Assembly (NCBI GenBank): GCA_009786415.1
Contig: WQTH01000012.1
Span: forward strand, 1 to 37,934
Direction: 5' to 3'
Length of the DNA stretch: 37,934 nt
Origin: Chitinispirillia bacterium
Lineage (GTDB): Bacteria > Fibrobacterota > Chitinivibrionia > Chitinivibrionales > Chitinispirillaceae
The number at the start of each line of letters is the position of its first letter. Position 1 is the first letter of the stretch. The translations under genes were made by a program, and so were the position numbers. Below the pieces are notes generated by a model. The model did no database searches, was not told the DNA's origin, and saw only the letters and a list, made by a program, of their open reading frames with translations. Shown one piece after another: positions 24,229-33,300 of this stretch.

Positions 24229-24993
24229 AGGCGACGACGCGTTAGCAATTTTCGATGATCCCGCCATCCCCGCCAGATAAGCTAACCGCCCGGCCCTGAC
24301 CGCGTGCTTGAACGCTTTTGCCATGCCGACAGGATCATCGCTCGCGGCAATCGCAGTATTTAATAATACAGCCGCGGCGCCCATCTCCATCGCTTCCGCG
24401 GCGTGGGACGGTTTGCCTATCCCGGCGTCAACTATCACCGGAACATCTTTTAATTCAGCAATCATTATATCTATAAGCTCCGCCGTCCTCAATCCTCTGT
24501 TGGTACCTATAGGCGCACCAAGCGGCATCACCGCGGCAGCCCCCGCGTCAACCAACCTTCGCGCGGCGTACAGGTCGGGGCACATGTACGGCAGTACGAT
24601 AAAGCCCTCTTTCGCGAGGACCTCAGTCGCCCTGACCGTCTCCTGATTATCCGGCAACAAATATGTACTGTCGCTGATGACCTCGATCTTCACCCAGTCC
24701 CCGCACCCCACGGCCCGCGCCAACCGCGCTATCCTCACCGCTTCATCCGCATTCCTCGCGCCGGATGTATTCGGCAATAATATCTTGCCTTGGGGGATGT
24801 GCGAGAGGATGCTGTCGTTCGGTTTGTCCATATCAACGCGCCGCAGCGCAACGGTGATGATGTCGCACTCCGCAGCTTCGAGGACGCTTGGGATTATCCG
24901 GTCGTCGCGGTATTTGCCGGAGCCGGTGATCAGGCGGGAGCGGATTGTTACACCGCCGATTATCAGGTCGTCATTATTTGTATTGGTATCCAC
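24208..24993 (-). CDS. thiG: Thiazole synthase
   Basis: Builds the thiazole ring of thiamine from DXP, dehydroglycine and ThiS thiocarboxylate. 261 residues, starting at a GTG at 24993. ThiG pattern: [28 protein letters not shown]; catalytic Lys 102 in [33 protein letters not shown]; and [19 protein letters not shown]. Gap of 12 nt to the upstream cysE. No thiS, thiF or thiH partner is within this window, which is unusual because they often cluster. Confidence 0.93.
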   Translation of the reverse strand: MDTNTNNDDLIIGGVTIRSRLITGSGKYRDDRIIPSVLEAAECDIITVALRRVDMDKPNDSILSHIPQGKILLPNTSGARNADEAVRIARLARAVGCGDWVKIEVISDSTYLLPDNQETVRATEVLAKEGFIVLPYMCPDLYAARRLVDAGAAAVMPLGAPIGTNRGLRTAELIDIMIAELKDVPVIVDAGIGKPSHAAEAMEMGAAAVLLNTAIAASDDPVGMAKAFKHAVRAGRLAYLAGMAGSSKIANASSPLTGFLG

Positions 24994-25005
24994 CGCGCAT
25001 TGCCC

Positions 25006-25893
25006 TTATTCTTTGTTGTAAACATATTCGCCGGTGGGTACGGATTTTGTTATCCACGTGTTCCCGCCTATCACCGCGCCCTTGCCGATCACCGTATTGC
25101 CGCCGAGTATCGTCGCGTTGGCGTAGATGATTACGTCGTCCTCGATATCGGGGTGGCGCTTCTGGCCCACCCTCGGCTTTCCCTCCTTGTCAAACGGCGA
25201 TGTCGCGCCGAGCGTTACGCCCTGATATATCTTTACGTTCGCGCCTATCCTGCACGTCTCCCCTATCACCACGCCGGTGCCGTGGTCAATGAAAAATCTC
25301 GGCCCGATCTGCGCCCCGGGGTGGATGTCTATGCCCGTGCGCGAGTGCGCGCGCTCCGAGAGTATCCTCGGTATTATCGGCACGCCGAGCGCGTACAGGC
25401 AGTGGGCTATGCGGTGCGTGGCAATCGCCTCTACGCACGGGTAGCTGAGTATGATCTCGTCCAAAAACTGCGCGGCGGGGTCTCCCTCCTTGGCGGCCTT
25501 TATGTCGTCAAGCAATGTCGCACGAATTTCCGGCAACGATTCGATAAGGCTGACAAGCGCCTCGTGCGCCTTCTCCTCGCAGCTGCAGTCGTCGCACCTG
25601 TCTTTGCGGCAGCGGTAGCTGAGGACTTCGCGTATGTGCTTGCCGAGGCGGAAACTTATGTGGCGCAGCATATCGGCCATAAAGAAGTTCGTGTCGGATT
25701 TTTTGACCTTCTCCCTGCTGTAGTAGCCGGGGAAGAGCACGGCGAGGATGTCGTCGAGGATGTCGTATATCTCGTTGCGCCCGGCGAAGTCGAGGCCGTC
25801 GTCGGTTACGGCTTCGGGGCCGGCAACGAGATCGGCCTCAAGGCGGTCGACGATCTGCGGCAGGCGCTCATTCATCCATTTATTCAGGTCCAT
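25006..25893 (-). CDS. cysE: Serine O-acetyltransferase
   Basis: Makes O-acetylserine from serine and acetyl-CoA, the first step to cysteine. 295 residues. N-terminal helical region with an unusual Cys-rich stretch CRKDRCDDCSC (about residues 95-105), then DPAA and YPCVEAIATHRIAHCLY typical of EpsC/CysE, and a C-terminal left-handed hexapeptide helix with IDIHPGAQIGPRFFIDHGTG, VIGETCRIG, VTLGATSP and GQKRHPDIEDDV. The gene lies 15 nt after metA, so both acetyl-CoA-using sulfur steps share a transcript. Confidence 0.93.
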   Translation of the reverse strand: MDLNKWMNERLPQIVDRLEADLVAGPEAVTDDGLDFAGRNEIYDILDDILAVLFPGYYSREKVKKSDTNFFMADMLRHISFRLGKHIREVLSYRCRKDRCDDCSCEEKAHEALVSLIESLPEIRATLLDDIKAAKEGDPAAQFLDEIILSYPCVEAIATHRIAHCLYALGVPIIPRILSERAHSRTGIDIHPGAQIGPRFFIDHGTGVVIGETCRIGANVKIYQGVTLGATSPFDKEGKPRVGQKRHPDIEDDVIIYANATILGGNTVIGKGAVIGGNTWITKSVPTGEYVYNKE

Positions 25894-25908
25894 ATCAAGG
25901 CCATCCTG

Positions 25909-26802
25909 TTAATACGACGTAGATTCGTGCAGATATTTTATCCACTGCGTGAAGAACTCCGTCCGGTGCGAGCGCCACAGGTTTACCGGGTTGTCCAGGT
26001 CTACGTTTTTGGGCGGGTCTACGTCGGTCCTGCCTTTGGCGGCGTCGCGGCGGTACTCTTCCACTAAGCGGCCCGGATCGTATTCGGGGTGGCCGAGGTG
26101 TATCAGGAAGCGGCTGTCGGCGCTTTCGAAGATGATGTACCCAGCGCCGTCCGCGTGCGCCAGCAACTGCACGCTCCCGTCTTCCTGCGCCTGTTCGAGC
26201 GCGGCGTCGTTTATGCCGGAGTGGCGGCTCTGGGCGCACCAGAACCAGTCGTCCATCTCGCCGGTTATCGTGTGGCCGCGCTTGAGGTTGACGGTTTTGT
26301 AAACGCCGAATATCTTTTTATCGTAGAGGGTTTTGTCTATGCCAAGGTACTTCGCCAGCGCGAGCCCGCCCCAGCAGATGCCCAAGGTCGAGGTCACGTT
26401 CTTTCTGGCGTATTTGAGGATGCGCTTTATCTCCTCCCAGTAGACCACGTCTTCGAACGGTATCTCCTCCACCGGCGCGCCGGTAAGGATAAGCCCATCA
26501 AGGCGCGAGCGGGCCACGGCCTCCTCGAACGTGACGTAGAGCTTGTCCAGGTGGGACCGGTCGCTGGAGTTGTAGTTGTGCGTTTTGAGCTTGATCCACA
26601 CCGGCTCGATCTGCAGCACCGACCGCCCAAGCGGCTGGAGCAGGCTGAACTCGTACGTTTCGGCGCGGGGCATAATGTTAAGGATACCTACGCGCAGAGC
26701 GCGGATGTCCTCCCTGAGCGCGTCCTCGTTCGAAACGCACTGGACCTGACGGCTTTCGAGCGCCGCCTTTGCGTGGTAATCCCTGGGTACGACAATTGTC
26801 AT
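25909..26802 (-). CDS. metA: Homoserine O-acyltransferase (likely acetyl-CoA-specific)
   Basis: Activates homoserine for methionine synthesis. 297 residues. MetA signature NIMPRAETYEFSLLQPLG; catalytic Cys 143 in STLGICWGG; catalytic His and Glu in HLGHPEYD. The residue after GAPV (E112) is Glu, like Glu111 in Bacillus cereus MetA (GAPIE), which is linked to acetyl-CoA use, rather than the Gly of E. coli MetA (GAPLG), linked to succinyl-CoA. I therefore predict acetylhomoserine formation. Co-transcribed with cysE and thiG. The leader of about 55 nt is too short for a SAM-I riboswitch and none is seen. Confidence 0.93.
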   Translation of the reverse strand: MTIVVPRDYHAKAALESRQVQCVSNEDALREDIRALRVGILNIMPRAETYEFSLLQPLGRSVLQIEPVWIKLKTHNYNSSDRSHLDKLYVTFEEAVARSRLDGLILTGAPVEEIPFEDVVYWEEIKRILKYARKNVTSTLGICWGGLALAKYLGIDKTLYDKKIFGVYKTVNLKRGHTITGEMDDWFWCAQSRHSGINDAALEQAQEDGSVQLLAHADGAGYIIFESADSRFLIHLGHPEYDPGRLVEEYRRDAAKGRTDVDPPKNVDLDNPVNLWRSHRTEFFTQWIKYLHESTSY

Positions 26803-26865
26803 TTTTGCCTATATCCCCTTTTAGAATCGACCGATACGATACGGTACGGATTAAGTTAGATAAAT

Positions 26866-26893
26866 ATAATATATGGCGGGGAAAAGAATTCAA
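26866..26893 (-). promoter_or_regulatory. metA-cysE-thiG promoter
   Basis: On the minus strand -35 TTGAAT (26888-26893) and -10 TATTAT (26866-26871) are 16 nt apart. The -10 lies in the same 16-mer, CATATATTATATTTAT, found before rpe. Confidence 0.6.
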
Positions 26894-26925
26894 AAAAAGG
26901 GGGGATAAAAAAAAGGCGGGGTGGT

Positions 26926-26953
26926 AAAAAAATGGGCGCGATAAATCGCGCCC
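26926..26953 (-). terminator. Intrinsic terminator after the duplicated-domain lipoprotein gene
   Basis: On the minus strand a 9-bp stem GGGCGCGAT / ATCGCGCCC is followed by A and seven Ts, a classic Rho-independent terminator. It lies 29 nt after the stop of the lipoprotein gene; a second small hairpin (26960-26978) precedes it. Confidence 0.85.
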
Positions 26954-26982
26954 CTACGGTATCGGTATGATTCCGATAAAAA

Positions 26983-27849
26983 CTACTTCTTCGCCAGCTT
27001 CTGATAGAGGGACTTTTTGGCCTTGCTCTGGAACTCGAAATCCCCGTCATCATCAATATCAATCTGTGTAAACTCCACGCCGTCGAGGGTCAGCACATCG
27101 CCGGAAATATGGTAATCAAGCTGCCGAACATCATCGCTGTCTTCAAAATTTTCAAGGTAGAGCTTGCCGTTCTTCGTATACCACGAGAACTCTTCCCCTT
27201 CCAACTCGGAGTGCATATCATTATGCGAAGCAAAGTTAATAAACACGCCCGGAAGTAATTCTATTGATATGAACGACCACATAACGCCGTCTTCGCTCAT
27301 CCAGGCGGTGTTGACAAGCCCGGCATCATACTCTACATCGGGGCCCGCCGTTATGTCCTTCTGCGTAAACGGGACAGACTCCCCTGCCATGACCACTGTC
27401 AGGTTGGCGCCGGATACGGTATACGTCGCGATCTGATTTGGGATATTATTCACAATACCCATCTCAGAGGATATATCGTAAGCGATCAGCGTGTCGTTCC
27501 TCGTGTACCATCTGGCGGTGAAGATCGGCACCCACATCATACCCGATACGTTGGCGCTCAGGGTTAAAGTGCTGTCAGACTTGAACGCGAAGCCTACCTC
27601 CCCCTCATACATTTCAAAAATTTCATCGAAACCGCCCATATATCCGTAGTCGCTCCCCACAAAGCCGGCCCAAACGAGATTCTGGCCAAGGATCAGCCTC
27701 GGATCCAACTCCCTCTTTTCGGGTGGTTCTTGCGGAGTAACCGATTTGTTGTCGGAGCCGCAGCCTGCCATAAGCGCCCCGGCCAGAACAGTTACCGCCA
27801 GCGCGCCGAGAAAGGTGCGCTTTACCCCGCTTTTAATTGATTTTGTCAT
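26983..27849 (-). CDS. Lipoprotein with duplicated lipocalin-like domain
   Basis: 288 residues. Signal peptide with lipobox LMAGC (Cys about 30), then two related units. Unit 1 holds EVGFAFKSDSTLTLSANVSG, WYTRNDTL and YTVSGANLTVV...FTQKDI; unit 2 holds WYTKNGKLYLE and YHISGDVLTLDGVEFTQIDI. The repeated WYT.N..L / Y.ISG..LT / FTQ.DI pattern shows an internal duplication of about 110 residues of mainly beta structure, with a look of lipocalin-like (DUF5640-type) barrels, although I cannot name a family. AAGGGGAG lies 8 nt before the ATG. It has its own terminator and stands alone, so its partner is unknown. Confidence 0.7.
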   Translation of the reverse strand: MTKSIKSGVKRTFLGALAVTVLAGALMAGCGSDNKSVTPQEPPEKRELDPRLILGQNLVWAGFVGSDYGYMGGFDEIFEMYEGEVGFAFKSDSTLTLSANVSGMMWVPIFTARWYTRNDTLIAYDISSEMGIVNNIPNQIATYTVSGANLTVVMAGESVPFTQKDITAGPDVEYDAGLVNTAWMSEDGVMWSFISIELLPGVFINFASHNDMHSELEGEEFSWYTKNGKLYLENFEDSDDVRQLDYHISGDVLTLDGVEFTQIDIDDDGDFEFQSKAKKSLYQKLAKK

Positions 27850-27906
27850 ACAAACTCCCCTTATAGATAAAGGTTAATATTGGTTGACTGCTATGAATTT
27901 CTCTAT

Positions 27907-27937
27907 AAAGCAAAGGCACGGTATATTCCGTGCCCTT
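27907..27937 (-). terminator. Terminator after rpmA
   Basis: On the minus strand a 7-bp stem GGCACGG / CCGTGCC with loop AATATA is followed by TTTGCTTT. It lies 110 nt after the L27 stop. A second stronger-stemmed hairpin without a T tract (28005-28028) precedes it. Confidence 0.65.
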
Positions 27938-28004
27938 GATGTTATTATCATATTAGACCTACAAACCGACCCTGATGTTACAGTTTTTTTCTCCCGTGCG
28001 TTTC

Positions 28005-28028
28005 GGGCGGCCGGGGGGACGGCCGCCC
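28005..28028. repeat. GGGCGGCCG hairpin (REP-like)
   Basis: Stem GGGCGGCCG / CGGCCGCCC with a 6-nt loop. The same stem occurs at 3041-3064 with another loop, which suggests a small dispersed palindromic repeat used near gene ends. Confidence 0.5.
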
Positions 28029-28044
28029 CTGCAAACATTTTCGA

Positions 28045-28317
28045 TCAAGCCGGCGTTGCTGCCGGGACCGGGATAATGCTCACCTTTTTGCGGTCGCCCG
28101 TGGTGCGCGAGAACTGGACGGTGCCGGTGGTCTTCGCGAACAGCGTGTCGTCCGAGCCGCGGCCTACATTGGCGCCGGGGTGTACTACGGTGCCCTTCTG
28201 GCGCACAATGATGCTGCCGGCAGGTACAACCTGACCGCCGAAGCACTTGACGCCGAGCTTCTTAGGATTACTGTCGCGGCCGTTGCGGCTGCTGCCTACT
28301 CCCTTTTTATGTGCCAT
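28045..28317 (-). CDS. rpmA: 50S ribosomal protein L27
   Basis: 90 residues. N-terminus [16 protein letters not shown] matches L27, which reaches toward the peptidyl-transferase centre; no N-terminal extension as in Firmicutes. [19 protein letters not shown] is typical. GGAGC lies before the ATG. Follows L21 by 12 nt, the standard rplU-rpmA pair. Confidence 0.96.
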   Translation of the reverse strand: MAHKKGVGSSRNGRDSNPKKLGVKCFGGQVVPAGSIIVRQKGTVVHPGANVGRGSDDTLFAKTTGTVQFSRTTGDRKKVSIIPVPAATPA

Positions 28318-28329
28318 TTTATAGCTCCT

Positions 28330-28641
28330 TTACGCGTTTATCGAGACGATCTCGACTTTGGTGAATTGCTGGCGGTGGCCGTTCTTGCGCTTGTAGTCCT
28401 TGCGGCGCTTCTTTTTGATGACGAGGACTTTTTTGTCCTGGCCGTGCTCAAGAACCTTGGCTGTAACGGTCGCACCCGCAACGGTCGGGGTGCCCACGGT
28501 GATCTTGTCGCCCTCGGCGGTAAGAAGCACCCTGTCGATGGTCAGGCTGCTGCCCGCCTCCGCCGAAACCAGCGGAATGTTGATTTTGTCGCCCTGAGAT
28601 ACCTTAAACTGGACCCCGGCCTGTTCGATAATAGAATACAT
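28330..28641 (-). CDS. rplU: 50S ribosomal protein L21
   Basis: 103 residues. MYSIIEQAGVQFKVSQGDKI and the C-terminal KRRKDYKRKNGHRQQFTKVEI are characteristic of L21. Start chosen at ATG 28641 because a strong AGGAGGA is 10 nt upstream; the longer frame to 28710 has no ribosome site and crosses the promoter. First gene of the L21-L27 unit. Confidence 0.96.
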   Translation of the reverse strand: MYSIIEQAGVQFKVSQGDKINIPLVSAEAGSSLTIDRVLLTAEGDKITVGTPTVAGATVTAKVLEHGQDKKVLVIKKKRRKDYKRKNGHRQQFTKVEIVSINA

Positions 28642-28684
28642 CTGTACATCTCCTCCTAAGAAATTTCCACACAATTTAGTAAAT

Positions 28685-28690
28685 ATAATA
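28685..28690 (-). promoter_or_regulatory. -10 box TATTAT for rplU-rpmA
   Basis: TATTAT followed by ATTTAC on the minus strand, 44 nt before the rplU ATG. It lies between rng and rplU, so the ribosomal pair can be transcribed apart from the sprA-rng unit. Confidence 0.5.
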
Positions 28691-28740
28691 CATTGAACCG
28701 CAAAAATCAAATAAAAAATAAAAAAACTTTGGGCCGGGGG

Positions 28741-30300
28741 TCAAGACTCCTCCTCCCGCACCACCCCGCCCGCTATCTCCCTGAAGCTGAACTCGTCCTG
28801 GTCGTAGTCGTCGTTCACCACCACGTCCAAATGGCAGCGGTGCTCCTTTTCCAGCATGTCCCGCATCGCCCAATTATTGTCCTTCAGGTACTCCGCGACC
28901 ACATGGTGTACGTAAACCGTCACCTTTTTGGGCCGTTTTTGGGCCCGGCGCAGGTCGCGGTCTATGCGGGAGGTTACCGTTTCGGGGGAGAATATCCAGC
29001 CCAGGCCCCCGCAGGAGATGCAAACGTCGGTGAAGAACTCCTGCAGTTCCGGGCGCACGCGCTTACGGGTAATCTCCATGAGGCCGAACTTGGAGAGCCC
29101 GGTATAATCGGTGGCCGTGGGGTCGGCGTCCAGCATCTTTTTCATGGCCGCCTCTATCTTGCGGCGGTTCTCCGGGTACTTCATGTCTATGAAATCCACC
29201 ACAATCTGCCCGCCTATGTCCCTCAGCCGCAGCTGCCGGCATATCTCCACCGCCGCGTCGCTGTTCGTCCTGTAGATCGTCTCCTCAAGGCTGTTCTTGT
29301 TCCGGCCCACGTTCCTGCCGGTATTCACGTCAATGGCCACCAACGCCTCGGTCCGGTCTATCAGTATGTACCCGCCGCTTTTGAGCCAGACCTTGCGCTT
29401 GAGCAGCCGGTCCAGGTCTTTCTCTATATCAAACTTGTCGAAGAGCGGCACCTTATCCTTATAATAGTAGACGCGCTTGGCCATTTCCGGGGAAAGAGCC
29501 TTCACGTAGCCCAGAATATCTCTGTAATCGTCCTCCTGATCCGCGTAGACCTCCGTCACGTCCTCGGAGAAGAGGTCCCTTATGACCCGCGTGGTGATGC
29601 CAAGCTCCCGGTGCACCAGCTTTATCCCGGCGCCGCCGCTGAGCGCCTCCTCCCGAACCCGCTTCCACGCGTCGAGAAGCATGTGGATCTCGTTGACGAA
29701 CTCGGTTTCCGACACGCTTAGGCCTATGGTCCTCACGATGAACCCTATCCTCGGCGGCTTGATCTGCGCTATAAGCTTCTTGAGCCGCGCCCGGCGCCCC
29801 GACTCGCTGCTCTTCTTGGAGACGCCTATGAAATCGGTATCGGGAACCAACACCAAAAAGCGGCCGGCCAGGCTTATCTGCGTAGTCACCTTGGGGCCTT
29901 TGGTGCTTATGGGCTCCTTTACCACCTGCACCAAAACCTCCTGCCCCTTCTTGAGGACCTTTTCGATGGGAACCTTGGGCACCTTTACGCGCTTACACTT
30001 CCCCCCACCGCGCCCCCCCTGCGAGAACCGCTCCATCAACTCCTCCTCCAACTCGTCATCCTCCATAAACAGGGATGGGTCTACATCGGAGGCGTGCAAA
30101 AAGGCCGCCTTCTCCATACCTATATCGATGAAAGCCGCCTGTATGCCCGGCAGTATCGATACCACCTTGCCCCTGTAAATGTTCCCCACCAGCCTGAAAT
30201 AATCGGGCCGCTCTACTACCAGCTCCGCCACCTTGTCATTCTCCAACAGCGCCGCGCGTTTTTCAGTCGGCGTCGCGTTGAACAGAATTTTTTTTACCAT
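28741..30300 (-). CDS. rng: Ribonuclease G/E family protein
   Basis: Endoribonuclease that processes rRNA and mRNA. 519 residues. S1 domain at about 35-160 (GNIYRGKVVSILPGIQAAFIDIG) with a charged insertion (about 72-115). DNase-I-like core with IDVNTGR and VDFIDMK, the Asp residues that bind Mg2+. Zn-link as CISCGGLGW, matching CPxCxG. Length is typical of RNase G, without the long C-terminal degradosome scaffold of RNase E. Lies 23 nt after the sprA stop, so it may be read from the surface-protein operon; conserved order with rplU-rpmA is common. Confidence 0.93.
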   Translation of the reverse strand: MVKKILFNATPTEKRAALLENDKVAELVVERPDYFRLVGNIYRGKVVSILPGIQAAFIDIGMEKAAFLHASDVDPSLFMEDDELEEELMERFSQGGRGGGKCKRVKVPKVPIEKVLKKGQEVLVQVVKEPISTKGPKVTTQISLAGRFLVLVPDTDFIGVSKKSSESGRRARLKKLIAQIKPPRIGFIVRTIGLSVSETEFVNEIHMLLDAWKRVREEALSGGAGIKLVHRELGITTRVIRDLFSEDVTEVYADQEDDYRDILGYVKALSPEMAKRVYYYKDKVPLFDKFDIEKDLDRLLKRKVWLKSGGYILIDRTEALVAIDVNTGRNVGRNKNSLEETIYRTNSDAAVEICRQLRLRDIGGQIVVDFIDMKYPENRRKIEAAMKKMLDADPTATDYTGLSKFGLMEITRKRVRPELQEFFTDVCISCGGLGWIFSPETVTSRIDRDLRRAQKRPKKVTVYVHHVVAEYLKDNNWAMRDMLEKEHRCHLDVVVNDDYDQDEFSFREIAGGVVREEES

Positions 30301-30323
30301 CCTTACACCACCTCATAAATTTT

Positions 30324-33300
30324 TTAGAATACCACCTCGGCCAGCAGTTGGAACCGGTGTTGGTTTATCTCCCTGCCGTCCTGGTTTTTATATGATCCGA
30401 GGAACCTTGCTTCGCCCCGTATGTTTTCCGTAAACCTGTATGTAATGAACGGCGAGTAATTGAAGTCGCTTTCGCGCTTGATTTCGTCCTCCTCGTCGCC
30501 GATTTTGTTAGTGCGCTTTATCTGGTTCTCCCAGTTGACGCCAAGGCCCACCGTGGCCTTTCCCTGCACGGGTATGACCCACTTGCGTATGCGGATTTCG
30601 GTAAGGCTGCCAAGGCCGGAGAAGTCGTAAGCCGCCGTGAGCGTGTGGCTGTGGCGGTTTGTCCGCTCGGCTGAAATGAATCCAATCTCCGTGTTTTCGT
30701 CTACAGCCTTGCCGCCCGTAGAGACGCGCGTGCTCGTGATGGCGTAGCGGTAGCTGGCGGTGAGCGCCGGCCAGCGGTGGAACCGGGCGTCGAAACTCGC
30801 CAGCGGCTGAAAATCGAAGGCCGTGGTCGTGTCGGTACGCTCGCGCGTCTCCTTGCGCGAACGCTTGTAACCCGCCGACGATGTGGCGCTAAGCTTCGAC
30901 AGGTACTTTTTGACGATCCCGATATTGCCTAAAACCTCCGTGCTCGCGCTGGCGCGGGCCTCCGGCAGAACCACCGTAGTGTCTATGAACGCGGTATCCG
31001 GCTGCGAGGCGAACTCCCTGCCCCAGCCGAATGATACGCTCGTGAAGTTGATCCTTATCGGCTCAGGGATGACAAACGACGTAGATAAGCGCGCCGACCA
31101 GTTACCGCTTGACTGGTCATTGCGATAGAGGTCATGCGCTACGCCGCCGTTCATGCGGTATTGCATCCACCCAAGGCCGTCCTGACCGAGGCTGCCAAAG
31201 AGATAATCGTGCGCGGAGCGACGCATACCCAGCTGATACTTGAAAAAATCGTAATGGCTCATACCCAAAGTATCGTACAGATACCCGGAACTCAAAAAGT
31301 CATTCTTAAGAATAGTATTGACGTCATACTCGAAGTTTATGGTGCGCATATTAATCTTCATAGCCCCATCGGCGAGCCATGTCATAAACCCTTTTTGCAC
31401 CGGCGGCTTTGCGGCCGCTGTATCGGCGGTGTCGGCTTTTACGGTCTGCGCCGCTCTGGTTGGCGCCGGCGTAGCGAACTTCCTGAACAGGTCCGTCAGC
31501 AGGAACGCAGTCCTGAAACGTGTCGCCGTATTAACCTCGGCGTTGAGATACTGCGTGCTGTCGTTATCCCGGCGCGTGTACAGGCCAGCGTAATTTGCGC
31601 CGTACTCAAGCGTATGCGTCATCCATCCTACGAACTGCGGGGTGAGCTTGGCCGATGCCGACTGCGTGCGCCCACGCTCGCCGTAGAGTACACCGTACCT
31701 GTCCCAGTACTCGTCCTCGTTGTTGTTAAGCCCGAAGATGCCGGGGAATGTGCTGTCTATCATCAGCTCCCAGTCGTTTCTCGTCTGTAAAGAGGCCAGA
31801 TCGCGGTCCAACTTCGTGGTGTATGTCAGATTCAGGAGCGGGTCTATGGGCGTATACTCGATCTCCAAACCGTGCCTCATGTCAAATGTGCGCGTGGTAA
31901 AGTTGTGAACGTTCAGTTTTGCGTCGTTGCGTATCTCGGTGCGGTGCTGAACCTCAGCCAGATGGATGTCTATAGTGGCCGGCAGCAGGTTAAACGAGTA
32001 CCTTCTGTACATTGCCGGCATCCACTCGAACCCGCTGAACGGCGCGGCGCTGGTCCACTCCGGCGGGTTGCGGGGGCTCAGATCGTAACGAAGGTTCCCG
32101 GCGTAGGTGACGGTAGTGTCGGTCCTTACGTAGTCGGAACTATCAGGGTCTTCGTGCGGGCCGCGGCCTGTTACGCTTGCGGTCATGTTATAGCTTACGT
32201 CCGTTTTTATCCTGTCTAACGTAAAACCGATAAGCGGATTCTCCGACTCGCTGGACTTTTCGAACGAAGTATACAGGTTCTGCGTAGTGGTAAACGTCTC
32301 AAACCGCTGCGCGCGCGACTGCTCGCCCTCGGCGCCCTTTCCGGTCATCATACCGATAATATCCTTGGACATATCCCAAAAACCGTCCGGTTTGCCGTTG
32401 TCGTTGAGCAGCAGAATATCGCTCTGCGGTTTAATAGTGGGCCTCGAGAGCCCGCCCGATACCGCCCCGCCTACAGGTATGGAAACCCCCCACCGCTCCG
32501 GCATGAACTTGTTGAGCTGCATCTTAGCCGTAAGATTGGCCGTGAGGTCGCTTCTGTTCTCGGTGCTCAGCGGCACATCGGTCATCGTTCTGAAATCACC
32601 GTCCGTATAGCTGACGCTCGTGGCGAGCGACAGGAAGTCGGCCCACTGCGTAGATAGATTGACACGCGCGGCTACACCGCTTAACACGCGCGCGCTGGTG
32701 GCGACAAGTTCGTTGATCCATATCTCACCCTCAACAGGCCCGCCCGGACCGCGCGTCACACCCATGGCCATATACGTTATCGCCTTAAAATTGGGACGCT
32801 TGCCGGCAGGAGCCACAACGCGCAGGGGGCCGTTCGAAACATCCATCGCCAAACCGTCTATATCGCCCATCATCTTAACGTCGGAGAGCGCCAGCAGACT
32901 GAAGCCAAAATCGTTCCACCCTATACGCGTAAGCGGCGCGGCGTACTCGTAATACGTAGAATCGTCGCTGCCGAACCGCATCACGAACTTCAGGTCATCC
33001 CCATAGTTGGCCGCGCTGTGGACCTTGATGGTAAGGGAATCGTATCCCGAAATATTCTGCGGGTATTGGCCCATATTCTTGCGCACCGTAGCCGTGTCGC
33101 CGGAACCCATGTTGAAGAAGCGCAGGCGCAGCGACTGCTCCACCGGCGTAGTCTCGCCGGCCTTGGGTTTAACTATGCTGCCGTAGACGCTGTTGTAGTA
33201 GTCCATGTCCTCCATATTGCTTATGCTTAAGGGCTCTATCTTGTCCTCCATGCCCGGCGTAGGCTCCCAAACATTACCCACAAGCTCGAAACCGGCGATA

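Noticed and set aside
24790-26067. 425-codon plus-strand ORF across thiG, cysE and metA
   Set aside because: Lies opposite three well-recognised genes; a result of GC-rich codon use.
26803-26865. SAM riboswitch in the metA leader
   Set aside because: The leader is about 55 nt and no SAM-I or SAM-II conserved core could be found.
28693-29721. 342-codon plus-strand ORF
   Set aside because: Antisense of the RNase G gene, which has clear S1 and Zn-link motifs.
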